NCBI GenBank assembly: GCA_003576845.1 | Contig: QEVJ01000005.1 | Coordinates: 1 to 64,000, forward strand | DNA from: Planctomycetota bacterium | GTDB lineage: Bacteria; Planctomycetota; Planctomycetia; Pirellulales; PLA5 | DNA: 64,000 bases | Direction of reading: 5' to 3' | Shown here: piece by piece, positions 52,425-60,859 of the stretch | Layout of the letters: each line of letters begins with the position of its first letter | Numbering within the stretch: position 1 is the stretch's first letter | Translations under genes and position numbers: made by a program | The notes under the pieces: generated by a model | What the model was told of the DNA's origin: nothing | The model's input: only the letters and a program-made list of their open reading frames with translations | The model's database searches: none

Positions 52425-52838
52425 GTGTCGGTCGAGATGGAGCGGGGAAAAGCGGTGGGCGTGGTCTTTGATGGACTTCAAACGCCGGGCGAGGGACTCG
52501 TGCGCGCGGCAAAGCTTCCGCGGCTAGCGCGGGCGACGTTTCGGCACGCAAGTTTGTCCGCGGCGGCGATTCGACCGCTGGGCGAGGCGGAAAAACTGGC
52601 CGAGATCACGATCGAAGAACCGGTGAACGCCATTCCCGAAGAAGCCATCGCGGCCTTGGGCGAGCTCGGGACACTGCGGAAGCTGACGCTTCGCGGCGTT
52701 GCGATCGGCGAAGACGAGGAAGCCGCACTCAAGAACCGCCTACCCCGGGTAATCGTCGTCCTCGAACCGCCGAGCGCCGCGGGCGACGAACCGAGGTCCA
52801 CCGCGCAGATGCCCGATAAAGTACAATCGGTATGGTAG
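52425..52838 (+). CDS. LRR-like protein, possibly the 3' half of the preceding gene
   Basis: A 137-residue stretch with leucine-rich-like strands (LPRLARATFRHASLSAAAIR, LAEITIEEPVNAIPEEAIAA, LGELGTLRKLTLRGVAIGED). There is no signal peptide. It starts with GTG in the same frame as the preceding gene, 21 bases after that gene's stop. The match of frame and the lack of an export signal suggest the two were one protein split by a TGA, or are read as one by suppression or reinitiation. Confidence 0.6.
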   Translation: MSVEMERGKAVGVVFDGLQTPGEGLVRAAKLPRLARATFRHASLSAAAIRPLGEAEKLAEITIEEPVNAIPEEAIAALGELGTLRKLTLRGVAIGEDEEAALKNRLPRVIVVLEPPSAAGDEPRSTAQMPDKVQSVW

Positions 52839-52931
52839 TCTCGCGGACCATTCTTCATTTTGCATTCTGCCTTTCCTCCGCGAACCCTCAGTGGCCTCCG
52901 TGGCACGACGAACTGGCTTGTCCATCAAAAG

Positions 52932-53654
52932 ATGCCCCGTCGCCAGATACTTGTGGTGGAAGACGACGCGCCAATTCGGCGGGGCGTGGTCGATGCGCTT
53001 GCGGCGCATGGGTATTTGCCGGTCGAGGCGGCGGATGGGCCGACGGCGATTCAGATGGCGCTCGGCAAGCCGGTGGAACTGGTGCTATTGGACTTGATGT
53101 TGCCGGGCTGCGGTGGACTCGAAGTACTCGCGCAAGTGCGCGACGCGCGGCCGACGCTGCCGGTGATCGTCCTCACGGCGCGGGGTGAAGAGAACGACCG
53201 CGTCGCGGGCTTGCGATTGGGGGCGGACGATTATGTGGTCAAGCCGTTCAGCGTGCGAGAGCTGATTGCGCGGGTGGAAGCCGTCCTGCGGCGTTCGCCC
53301 GAGCGGCCCGACGACGTGCAGGAGATTCCGCTGCCTGAGGGCGTGGTGGACGTGGCGCGGCGCGAAGTGCGGTTCGGCGACGGCGAACGGGCGGAACTGT
53401 CGGAGCGCGAGTTGAGCCTGGTGCGGTATCTTGCGCAGCATTCGGGGCGGGCGATTTCGCGGGACGAGATTCTGACCCGCGTGTGGCAACTTGACCCGAC
53501 GGGGGTCGAGACGCGGACGATCGACATGCACGTTGCCCGATTGAGAGAAAAACTCCGCGACAACGGGGAATCGCCGGTGGTGATTCTGACGGTTCGCGGG
53601 AAAGGTTACATGTTTTTTCAGGGGTCGGGGGTCGGGGGTCAGTGGTCGCGGTGA
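52932..53654 (+). CDS. OmpR-family response regulator
   Basis: A 240-residue two-component regulator. The receiver has D11-D12, phosphoacceptor D54 (VLLDLMLPGC) and K104 (YVVKPF). The winged-helix domain ends with RTIDMHVARLREKLRDNGES and VILTVRGKGYMF. The chosen ATG at 52932 starts just before RRQILVVEDD. After GYMF, where such proteins normally end, the last codons (QGSGVGGQWSR) are encoded by a GGGTCGG repeat tract. The histidine kinase gene follows 126 bases later on the same strand. Confidence 0.93.
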   Translation: MPRRQILVVEDDAPIRRGVVDALAAHGYLPVEAADGPTAIQMALGKPVELVLLDLMLPGCGGLEVLAQVRDARPTLPVIVLTARGEENDRVAGLRLGADDYVVKPFSVRELIARVEAVLRRSPERPDDVQEIPLPEGVVDVARREVRFGDGERAELSERELSLVRYLAQHSGRAISRDEILTRVWQLDPTGVETRTIDMHVARLREKLRDNGESPVVILTVRGKGYMFFQGSGVGGQWSR

Positions 53655-53778
53655 CGAGTCGTTGCAACTTGTTCGCGTCAACTTGCGGCCTCCGATCGCA
53701 ATTACGACTTCGCTGCGTTGCTCGGTTTTGGTTCGCTCCCAGCCCCCTGACCGCCGATCCCAGCCCCCTGACCCCCAA
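53618..53778. repeat. GGGGTC/CCCCTGA word tracts around the response regulator end
   Basis: Words GGGGTCGGGGGTCGGGGGTC lie at 53621-53641, inside the regulator's last codons. CCCCTGA/CCCC words lie at 53742-53778, directly before the kinase start. The two tracts are inverted relative to each other. Confidence 0.75.
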
Positions 53779-53780
53779 CC

Positions 53781-55757
53781 ATGAAACGTCCCTGGCAAAT
53801 CTGGACCGTGTTCGGTTTGGCGCTGGCCGTGGCCACGGGAATCATGGCTTGGCTGACGTTCAAAGCGATCGCTCTCGATCGGGCGGAAGCGGCGGCGCGG
53901 GCGGAGCTCGACCTTGCACGGCGGCAGGCGGAGCTCGACGACCGGATCAGCCAGGCGCTGTGGCGGATGGATACGGCGCTTGCACCGCTGATCGCGCAGG
54001 AAGCCGTGCGCCCGGTGAGCGTGTACGAGCCGATTCTGACGGTCGCGGGCGGCAAAGGCGACGCACAGACGACCGTGTCGCCGATTCTCGAACAGCCGTC
54101 GCCGTTCGTCCTGTTGCATTTTCAAGTCGGGCCAAAGGGCGGTTTGTCGTCGCCGCAAGCGCCGATCGGCGCGGCGTGCGCGGTGGCAATCGACAACGGC
54201 GGGTCCGAGACGAACATCCGGCTCAGCGGCGAGCGGCTTGACGCGTTGCGCAAGCAAATCGTGCCGGAGAACCTGATCGCCATGTTGCCGAGCGATCCGC
54301 TGCCGGTGAATAACACGACGGCGGCGCAGTGGAACCTCAATCCGAACGAACCAATTGGCGAGAACTCGGCCTACGTGGTGAATCGCGATCCCGCGACGTG
54401 GCAGCAACGAGCGGTCGGACCGGGGGCGACGTTTCCGCCGCCGAGCGAACATCCGCGGCCTACGCCCGATGCCGACATTGCCCAGACATTCGACCCGCGG
54501 CAGCAAGCGGCGCAGGCCGATTCGGGTGAGCAGGTTCCGCGGCAAAGCCGCGCAGACATTGGGCAGCAGGCGGCACGGTCGGCGAACAGCTTGAACGACT
54601 TGGAAAGCCGCGGGCGGAGCGTGCAGAACTACGCGCAGCAGGCCGAAATGCAGCAGAGAATTCAACCGTTTGGCAAGCTGACCGCGGGAGCGGCGAACGA
54701 CGCGATTGCGGGCGTGAGCCGGCCGCTGTGGGTTGGCGACCAGTTGATTCTCGCCCGGCGCGTGACCCAGCGGGGTCAGGTGCTCGTACAGGGCGTGTGG
54801 CTGGATTGGCCGGCGCTCAAGGCGTGGCTAACGAAGTCGACGGCCGATTTGCTGCCCGAGATGGCGCTCATGCCGGCGACGGCGGAGAGCCATCCGGCGT
54901 CGCACCGGCTGCTGGCGACGCTGCCGGTGGAACTGGTCGTGCCTGCGCTGGTCGTGGAACCGGTGAGCGTCGCGCCGCTGGGGTTTCCGCTAGTCGTTGC
55001 ATGGTCGTCGCTGGTGCTGGCGGCGCTGGCGGTGGCGGGATTGCTGTTCGGCGTGGTGCGGCTGAGCGAGCGGCGGGCGGCGTTCGTGTCGGCGGTGACG
55101 CACGAATTGCGCACGCCGCTAACCACGTTTCGGTTGTATACGGAGATGTTGTCGCAAGGACTGGTGACCGACGAAGCGCGGCGGGGCGAATATCTCGACA
55201 CGCTGCACGCCGAGGCCGATCGGTTGGGCCATCTGGTCGAAAACGTGCTGTCGTTTGCCCGGCTCGAACGCAAGAACCAGATGCGGCGGCGGGAGGCGAC
55301 GACGATCGGGCGGCTGATCGACGACGCGGCCGAACGGTTGGCGAGCCGGGCCTCGCAGGCGGAACTCACGATCGAGGTCGAGGCCGACGCGGCGACGCGG
55401 GCGGCGGCGGCGGTGGTCGATCCCGCGGCGGTCGAGCAGATTCTGTTCAACCTGGTCGACAATGCGTGCAAGTATGCGGCGGCGAGCATGGACCGGCGGT
55501 TGCACCTGTCGGCGATCGTGCAGGGGCGCTCGGTCGCCATTCGGCTCCGCGACCACGGTCCGGGGGTGCCGGGGAATCTTGCCCGCGAGGTTTTCCGGCC
55601 GTTTTCGCGGCCCGCGGACAACGCCCATCCGAATGTGCCCGGCGTGGGCCTGGGGTTGGCGTTATGCCGGCGACTGGCGCGCAGCATGAAGGGCGAACTG
55701 GAGCTTCTTCGCCGCAACGACGGGGCGGAATTCGAGCTGCGGCTGCCGCTAGCGTAA
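53781..55757 (+). CDS. sensor histidine kinase
   Basis: A 658-residue membrane kinase. There is a transmembrane segment at about 10-30 (FGLALAVATGIMAWLTFKAI), a large extracytoplasmic region of about 370 residues with a Gln-rich stretch near 230-290 (QAAQADSGEQVPRQSRADIG), and a second transmembrane segment near 410-430. The kinase core follows: H441 in VTHELRTPLTTFRLYTE, N-box VEQILFNLVDNACKYA, and G-boxes IRLRDHGPGVPGN and NVPGVGLGLALCRRLA. The sensor region is unrecognised. It pairs with the adjacent OmpR-type regulator. Confidence 0.92.
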   Translation: MKRPWQIWTVFGLALAVATGIMAWLTFKAIALDRAEAAARAELDLARRQAELDDRISQALWRMDTALAPLIAQEAVRPVSVYEPILTVAGGKGDAQTTVSPILEQPSPFVLLHFQVGPKGGLSSPQAPIGAACAVAIDNGGSETNIRLSGERLDALRKQIVPENLIAMLPSDPLPVNNTTAAQWNLNPNEPIGENSAYVVNRDPATWQQRAVGPGATFPPPSEHPRPTPDADIAQTFDPRQQAAQADSGEQVPRQSRADIGQQAARSANSLNDLESRGRSVQNYAQQAEMQQRIQPFGKLTAGAANDAIAGVSRPLWVGDQLILARRVTQRGQVLVQGVWLDWPALKAWLTKSTADLLPEMALMPATAESHPASHRLLATLPVELVVPALVVEPVSVAPLGFPLVVAWSSLVLAALAVAGLLFGVVRLSERRAAFVSAVTHELRTPLTTFRLYTEMLSQGLVTDEARRGEYLDTLHAEADRLGHLVENVLSFARLERKNQMRRREATTIGRLIDDAAERLASRASQAELTIEVEADAATRAAAAVVDPAAVEQILFNLVDNACKYAAASMDRRLHLSAIVQGRSVAIRLRDHGPGVPGNLAREVFRPFSRPADNAHPNVPGVGLGLALCRRLARSMKGELELLRRNDGAEFELRLPLA

Positions 55758-55830
55758 AGGCCCGCAGGCTCTGGCGTGGTGGCGTGGCACGATCGGGAGA
55801 CCATGCCAGAACGGGATCCCGAAACCCTCG

Positions 55831-55860
55831 CCCCACGTCCCGCGCCCCTCTCCCCGCTTG
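55831..55860. repeat. C-rich word tract after the histidine kinase
   Basis: TCGCCCCACGTCCCGCGCCCCTCTCCCC resembles the 14-base unit at 1-50. It lies between the kinase stop codon and the lexA promoter. Confidence 0.65.
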
Positions 55861-55889
55861 ACGCGGCCGCTTTGCTGAACAAAAATCCT

Positions 55890-55915
55890 CTGTACAGGCG
55901 CACTTGATTCTGTAC
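55890..55915. promoter_or_regulatory. CTGTAC operator-like pair upstream of lexA
   Basis: CTGTACAG is a perfect 8-base palindrome (55890-55897). CTGTAC recurs at 55910-55915, 20 bases later, within the promoter spacer. The position suggests autoregulation by LexA, as is known for lexA in most bacteria. Whether this is the LexA box in this lineage is inference. Confidence 0.5.
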
Positions 55916-55931
55916 TAACGTATATTACAAT
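55904..55931 (+). promoter_or_regulatory. sigma70-type promoter of lexA
   Basis: TTGATT (55904-55909), 16-base spacer, TACAAT (55926-55931). It ends 82 bases before the lexA start codon in an AT-rich stretch. Confidence 0.7.
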
Positions 55932-56013
55932 AGTGATGTTGGATCGCCGTTGCGGCCGACATTCCTATTTGGGCGACTTGCGGAGCGACCGCCTCACCGG
56001 AGGAGATTTTGCC

Positions 56014-56616
56014 ATGAGCGTGTTCGATCAACTGACCAAGCGGCAAGCGCAGATTTACGATTTCATCCGCGACAAGATCAAGAACCGCGGCTACGGCCCG
56101 ACGGTTCGGGAGATCGGGGATCAGTTCGACATCGCGTCGCCGAACGGCGTGATGTGCCATTTGAAGGCCCTGGAGAAGAAGGGACTCATTTCGCGCGAAC
56201 CGAACATGTCGCGGGCGATCCAACTTCTCGCCGAACCGGAAGAGGTAAAGGGCCTGCCGCTCATCGGGCAAATTGCCGCCGGCGTGATGCACGAAGCGAT
56301 CGAGCAGGACGAGCGGGTCGATTTCGATACGCTGTTCAACAAGAAGAACCAATTCGCGTTGCACGTGCGCGGCGACTCGATGATCGAGGCCCAGATTGCC
56401 GATGGCGATTACGTGATTTGCCGCCGACAGCGGAACGCGCGGCCGGGCCAGATCGTCGTGGCCGAGACGGGCGACGGCGAGGCGACGCTCAAGTATTGGT
56501 ATCCCGAGGCGAACCGCGTCCGCTTGCAACCGGCAAACTCGTCGATGAAGCCGATTTACGTCAAGGACGTGAAAGTGCTGGGCGTGGTCGTCGGCGTGGT
56601 GCGGCGGATGGATTAA
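56014..56616 (+). CDS. lexA: LexA repressor
   Basis: A 200-residue SOS repressor. The N-terminal winged helix has LTKRQAQIYDFIRDKIKNRG and YGPTVREIGDQFDIASPNGV. The self-cleavage domain has the A89-G90 scissile pair (IGQIAAGVM), S122 in RGDSMIEAQ and K160 in EATLKYWYPE. Length and spacing match other LexA proteins. CGGAGGAGA precedes the ATG at 56014. SOS targets in this window are not shown by sequence, although a UvrD-like helicase is present. The stop is followed by an AGAATGC/AGAATGA repeat tract (56617-56641). Confidence 0.95.
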   Translation: MSVFDQLTKRQAQIYDFIRDKIKNRGYGPTVREIGDQFDIASPNGVMCHLKALEKKGLISREPNMSRAIQLLAEPEEVKGLPLIGQIAAGVMHEAIEQDERVDFDTLFNKKNQFALHVRGDSMIEAQIADGDYVICRRQRNARPGQIVVAETGDGEATLKYWYPEANRVRLQPANSSMKPIYVKDVKVLGVVVGVVRRMD

Positions 56617-56641
56617 ATGCAGAATGCAGAATGAAGAATGA
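56617..56641. repeat. AGAATGC/AGAATGA word tract
   Basis: ATGCAGAATGCAGAATGAAGAATGA starts directly after the lexA stop codon. It is a 7-8-base word in tandem. Confidence 0.75.
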
Positions 56642-56676
56642 GTGCCGATAGTGGCGATCGCTTGCTTCGCGGGGGA

Positions 56677-58491
56677 TCATTCGCTCATTAGGTCGACGCG
56701 GCCCCAGTAGGCGAATTCGTAGTTCCAGGCGGTTGCGGCGTTGTCGAGTTCGACGGTGACCGTTTGCCCGGCGAATGGCGTCAGGTCAACGGAGAGCGAT
56801 TGCCAGCCGTTGCGGCACGACTTTGAGCTGACATCGGCGGCTTGCGTTTGCTGGCCGTTAACGCGAACGGCCAGCCGCCAGTCGCCGCGCGGATCGTGTG
56901 ATACGTCGATTTCGAGCTGCGTCTTTTTGCCGGCGGGAACGTCGATCGTGCGGGCGAGCGTACAGGACTTCTCGCGGCTGACGGGATGCGTGCGGACGAC
57001 GGCTTTTCGCCCGGCGTGTTCGGCGAGGAGGGCCACGCCGCCTTCGCCGACGGCGTCGGTGGTGAATCCGGGGGCGACCTCGCCCAGGATCGACGCGAAT
57101 TGCGTCGGGTCGGTCGATGCACGCGGCAGCGGCTCGCGGACGCCGGGAAGTTGCTTCGCCTCGGGATCGCTCGGCGGACGATCGAGCGTCAAGAGGGCGA
57201 AAAGGTCGCGGATTTCGTCCGGCTTGAGCTGCGTTTCCAGGCCCTCGGGCATCATCGAAAGCTTGCTTTGCTGGACCTCGTCGACGTCGTCGCGGGCGAG
57301 AAGCTCTGTCTTGCCGCCTTGCACTTTGAGGACGAGCCGCTGGTCGTTGTCTTCGACGGGAAGTCCCGTGAGAACGCGGCCGTCGAGCGTGCGGACGTTG
57401 ACCGCTTGATAGGCGGCCCCGATGACGAGGCTGGGGTCGAAAACGTTGGACAGAATCTGCTCGAACGACGATCGGCCGTTGGCCGTAAGATCGGGTCCGA
57501 CGTCGGCGCCCTGGCCGTAGAGCCTGTGGCATTGGCCGCAGACGCGGTTGAAAACCTCGACGCCTTTGTGCGGATCGCCCGGCGTGCGGCGGATGAGGCG
57601 GCGCATTTCGGCGATGACGAGATCGCGCCGCGGGTCGCGGTCCTCGCGGATGGAACCCCACTTGGCTTTGACGGCCGCGACGAGTTCCTTGTCGCCGCTG
57701 GCGAGCAGTTGCCGAATCTGATTCGTGTTGATCGCGCTCGCGGGCAAGCGGCCGGCGGCGATGGCGGCGAGGAGCGATTTTGCCCAGGCGGCGCGTTGCG
57801 TGAGGAGCTCGATCGCTTTGGGCTGCAACTCGGCTTCCAGATGCGAGTACGATTCGAGCACGGCATCGGCGACGGCCGGCTCGTCGAGGCGGCCGATCGT
57901 CTGCAAGACGGCGGCGCGGAACGTCGCGGAGTTTCCCTTCGCGTCGGAAAGGACGCGGCGAACGACGGAGAGCAAGCCGCCGTCGCCCGCCGCCACGAGG
58001 GCATTGAGGGCAGCGACGCGGCGATCTTCACTGGATTTGGCCGAGGCGAAGACGCCGCGAACGGCGGCGAGGGCGGCGGGGTTCTTCCACGTGCTGGCCA
58101 ACAACGCAGCATCGCCATAGAGCGGGTCGTCGGGCTTGCCGGAGAGGACGCCGGCAAGGAGTTTGTCGAGCCGCGGCGCAAGCGCGGCGAGTTGCTCGCC
58201 GGCGAGTTCCCGAGACTGAATCTTCTGGGCCAGCACGCTCAGGCATTGCCCTGCCGAGTCGACGTCGCCGGTGTCGGGGTCGAGGACGAGTTCCAACAGG
58301 CCGACGAGGGCGTCGGCATCGGCGCCGGGGGAATCGCCGGAATCTGCCGGTGGCGCGGCGTCGCCGGACTCGGCCTGCGTCGCGGCGAGGGCGGTTCGTG
58401 CGGTTGCGAACCACGGTGGGATAGCGGTACAGGCGAGCGCCGTAATCGCGATGGCGACGGCGACCGGAGAGAGAAGGTGTTTGGCCGGCAT
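56677..58491 (-). CDS. exported heme-binding protein with HEAT-like N-terminal region
   Basis: A 604-residue protein with a signal segment (LSPVAVAIAITALACTA). The first part is helical and HEAT-like (AALAAVRGVFASAKSSEDRR, AVLQTIGRLDEPAVADAVL). A cytochrome c-type site follows, VFNRVCGQCHRLYGQGADVG, with one CxxCH and the GPDLT...DPSLVIGAAYQ pattern of the planctomycete 'putative heme-binding domain'. The C-terminus is a beta domain. The usual dehydrogenase N-terminal propeller of this family is absent. It probably takes part in periplasmic electron transfer; partner unknown. Confidence 0.82.
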   Translation of the reverse strand: MPAKHLLSPVAVAIAITALACTAIPPWFATARTALAATQAESGDAAPPADSGDSPGADADALVGLLELVLDPDTGDVDSAGQCLSVLAQKIQSRELAGEQLAALAPRLDKLLAGVLSGKPDDPLYGDAALLASTWKNPAALAAVRGVFASAKSSEDRRVAALNALVAAGDGGLLSVVRRVLSDAKGNSATFRAAVLQTIGRLDEPAVADAVLESYSHLEAELQPKAIELLTQRAAWAKSLLAAIAAGRLPASAINTNQIRQLLASGDKELVAAVKAKWGSIREDRDPRRDLVIAEMRRLIRRTPGDPHKGVEVFNRVCGQCHRLYGQGADVGPDLTANGRSSFEQILSNVFDPSLVIGAAYQAVNVRTLDGRVLTGLPVEDNDQRLVLKVQGGKTELLARDDVDEVQQSKLSMMPEGLETQLKPDEIRDLFALLTLDRPPSDPEAKQLPGVREPLPRASTDPTQFASILGEVAPGFTTDAVGEGGVALLAEHAGRKAVVRTHPVSREKSCTLARTIDVPAGKKTQLEIDVSHDPRGDWRLAVRVNGQQTQAADVSSKSCRNGWQSLSVDLTPFAGQTVTVELDNAATAWNYEFAYWGRVDLMSE

Positions 58492-58776
58492 TTCCTAATG
58501 AGTTGTGCGAGAGTTCGGCGGCAAGTCACGCCTCCCATGATGATTCGCCCGGTAGAACGCGACAAGGCACATGGGCCACGTGAGCCGCGACCATGGAGGG
58601 CGTGCTGGAGAGGGGAAACGCGGCGGTGGCGGGGCGTGAATCTAGGGCGAATGGCGAAACTCTGTGCGTCGCGGCGGATCGGAGTTTTCTGCCGATTGGC
58701 TCGATTTTTCGGAAAATGCGGCCGATAAATTCGCTTGGATTACGTCACCTTCACGGACGAAGCGAGGGATCCGAGC

Positions 58777-59433
58777 ATGAGACGCGCACTGTTGGCAGCG
58801 ATGCTGGCTGCGGCCCTGGGGACGACGACGGGCTGCGGCATTGTGGACACCGTGTTGCTCGGAAGACCCTGTGCCGGCGGCCGCGGACCTTGCGGAACCG
58901 TCTGCGACCCGTGCGCCTATGGCGGCGGCGGAGATTGCGGCTGCGGCGATGCCTGTGATAGCGCGTGCGGCGACAGTTGCGGCGGAGCGTGCGGCGGCTG
59001 CTGCCATGCTTGCCCGTTGTTCGAGATTTTTGGCTTCCTGCACCCGGACCGGTTGCTCTGCGCGTGGGAATATCGCGATTGCGACGGGTGCGGCGACCGC
59101 TACTGGGGCGACTGGTATCGCGGCGAGCGGGCGGGTTGCGAATCGTGCGATTGCCACGGCAATTGGACCGGACACGGCGGCGGAACTTACGTTCCGGGGC
59201 ACGGGCACGTGATCGAAGAACACGTCAGCGAACCGACGCCGGCCGAAGCGGCGCCGAAGCCGAAGGTCGCGCCGGGTCCGGAACAAGGGGCCATGTCGCG
59301 TCGCACCAGTGCCACGCGGACCGCGCCAAGCCGCTCGGTCGTGCCGGCGCGGGCGACGAAGTCAAAACAGCCGGCGCCGCGTCTGCGGCCGGTGGGATCT
59401 GATGCCGAATGGACGGCCCGTCGGGGGCGGTAA
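58777..59433 (+). CDS. Cys-rich small lipoprotein
   Basis: A 218-residue protein. The signal peptide ends in GTTTGC, a lipobox-like site. About 20 cysteines occur in the first 125 residues, in Gly-rich CxxC and CxC patterns (PCGTVCDPCAYGGGGDCGCG, then DACDSACGDSCGGACGGCCH). A short aromatic segment (LFEIFGFLHPDRLLCAWEYR) follows, and a basic Pro/Ala/Thr-rich tail ends the protein. The cysteines could bind metal or form disulfides. I do not recognise a family. The ATG at 58777 follows GAGGGATC at a reasonable distance. Confidence 0.75.
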   Translation: MRRALLAAMLAAALGTTTGCGIVDTVLLGRPCAGGRGPCGTVCDPCAYGGGGDCGCGDACDSACGDSCGGACGGCCHACPLFEIFGFLHPDRLLCAWEYRDCDGCGDRYWGDWYRGERAGCESCDCHGNWTGHGGGTYVPGHGHVIEEHVSEPTPAEAAPKPKVAPGPEQGAMSRRTSATRTAPSRSVVPARATKSKQPAPRLRPVGSDAEWTARRGR

Positions 59434-59495
59434 TATGAGCGGATAGGCGCGTTGCTCGCTCACCAGTCGGGACTTCAATCACAAAAAAACGCAAA

Positions 59496-59529
59496 GGCAC
59501 GCCGGGGATGACCTCGGCGTGCCCTTTTT
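59496..59529. terminator. bidirectional intrinsic terminator
   Basis: The 9-bp stem GGCACGCCG (59496-59504) / CGGCGTGCC (59515-59523) has a 10-base loop. It is followed by CTTTTT on the plus strand and preceded by an A-rich run that gives Ts on the minus strand. It lies between two convergent genes. Confidence 0.8.
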
Positions 59530-59611
59530 CGCGTTTCAGGAAGTGGTCGGATTAAGTGGGCAATGGGCGGTGGGCAGTAGCGGACGTCACCGCTTTTGGA
59601 AACTCTTGGCG

Positions 59612-60859
59612 TTACTTCGTCGTGGCGATTTCGGCGGGGCGGTTTGGCTTCCATTGGCCGAACACGCGGCTTTCGTAAATCGCGAGGGCGTGCAGACCGT
59701 GACCGAGCGCGCCCATGTGCCAATCGCGCTGCGGCTCGGCCAGGAGCAGGTCTGCCAGGTAATTGGCCGCTTTGACGGCTCGGTTCTGTTTCAACTCGTC
59801 GTCCGGGAGCGAGTAGGCGAGCCATTCGAGCGTGTGGCCCGTCGTTTCGAGTCGTCGGGCGGTGTCACTGCTGGCCGCGCGGTTGCGGAAGTAGTCGGTG
59901 CTGAAGCTGCCGTCCGGATTTTGCAGCGTCCAGGCGTAGCGGTGATAGTCGCTGACGAACTTCTCGGCACGGGCGAAGTCGCCGGTGAGCGGTTTGCCAT
60001 CGGCGGCGGCTTGGGCCTTGCGAACGGCATAGCTGAAGCCGGTCATACGATGCGTGCCGCCGCAGGCCGCGCCGACCACGTTCTGTGCGAGTTCTTCGCG
60101 CACGAGCCGCTCGATCGTCCACGGCCGCTTCTGCTCGTCCTCCCATTTCGCGTCGAGGGGCAAATAGTGGGCCAGACCGATGAGCTTGAACGTGAGTTCG
60201 GTTCCCGGCTCGCAAGTCCGTTTCTCGAACTCGATCAGGTCGGCGACGGTGAACGATTTGCCGCCGACGCGCATGGGGTAGTCGGTCCGGACGCGCGATT
60301 GGGCGTAGATGGCGAGCAACTGACCGTCGTGACCCTGGACGCCGGGTCCGCGAAGGACGCCGAGACGGCCTTGGGAGTCGACGTAGAGCAGGCCCTGTCC
60401 TTTGCAGCGGCCGTTCCAGCCGAGCCAGCCGATGGCGGACACGTCGTCCTGCTCCGGTCCGCGGTGCATGTACGAGGCCGTGCCGAACGCGATCGCCCAG
60501 TGCATCGTTTCCCAGGGCGTGCGGCGGTCGACGTGCTGCTTGCGGGCGTAATTCTGGTCGAGCACGCGGCGGAGCTTTTCGCCTAGGGCGTCGAGATCCT
60601 CCTGCGTCGCGGGGGAAGCCGGCGATGCGGCCAATTCGGGCTTTTGCGAGGCGACGTCGCGGGAGAGCTTTTCCGCGACCTGGCCGACGTCGCCCGTCGG
60701 GCTTACGTTCGGCTTGGGACGTTCCGCATCGACGGCCGCGGGCGGGAGGAGTACCGACACCTGATCGCTGGCGATCGCTGCCGACGAAGTCATCGCCAGG
60801 CAGGTGGCAACGATCGCGTAACGGACGAACGGACGTTGGGGCATGAATCGGATGCGCAT
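59612..60859 (-). CDS. exported protein of unknown function, alpha-toroid-like
   Basis: A 415-residue protein with a signal peptide (FVRYAIVATCLAMTSSAAIA). Residues about 95-400 include DLDALGEKLRRVLDQNYARK, WETMHWAIAFGTASYM, GVQGHDGQLLAIYAQSRV and WTLQNPDGSFSTDYFRN, ending with ALGHGLHALAIYE. The Trp/Asp-Gly patterns recall terpenoid-cyclase/prenyltransferase-like alpha-toroids. The match is loose and no catalytic motif is complete. AAGGAAGG precedes the ATG at 60859. Function unknown. Confidence 0.65.
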   Translation of the reverse strand: MRIRFMPQRPFVRYAIVATCLAMTSSAAIASDQVSVLLPPAAVDAERPKPNVSPTGDVGQVAEKLSRDVASQKPELAASPASPATQEDLDALGEKLRRVLDQNYARKQHVDRRTPWETMHWAIAFGTASYMHRGPEQDDVSAIGWLGWNGRCKGQGLLYVDSQGRLGVLRGPGVQGHDGQLLAIYAQSRVRTDYPMRVGGKSFTVADLIEFEKRTCEPGTELTFKLIGLAHYLPLDAKWEDEQKRPWTIERLVREELAQNVVGAACGGTHRMTGFSYAVRKAQAAADGKPLTGDFARAEKFVSDYHRYAWTLQNPDGSFSTDYFRNRAASSDTARRLETTGHTLEWLAYSLPDDELKQNRAVKAANYLADLLLAEPQRDWHMGALGHGLHALAIYESRVFGQWKPNRPAEIATTK

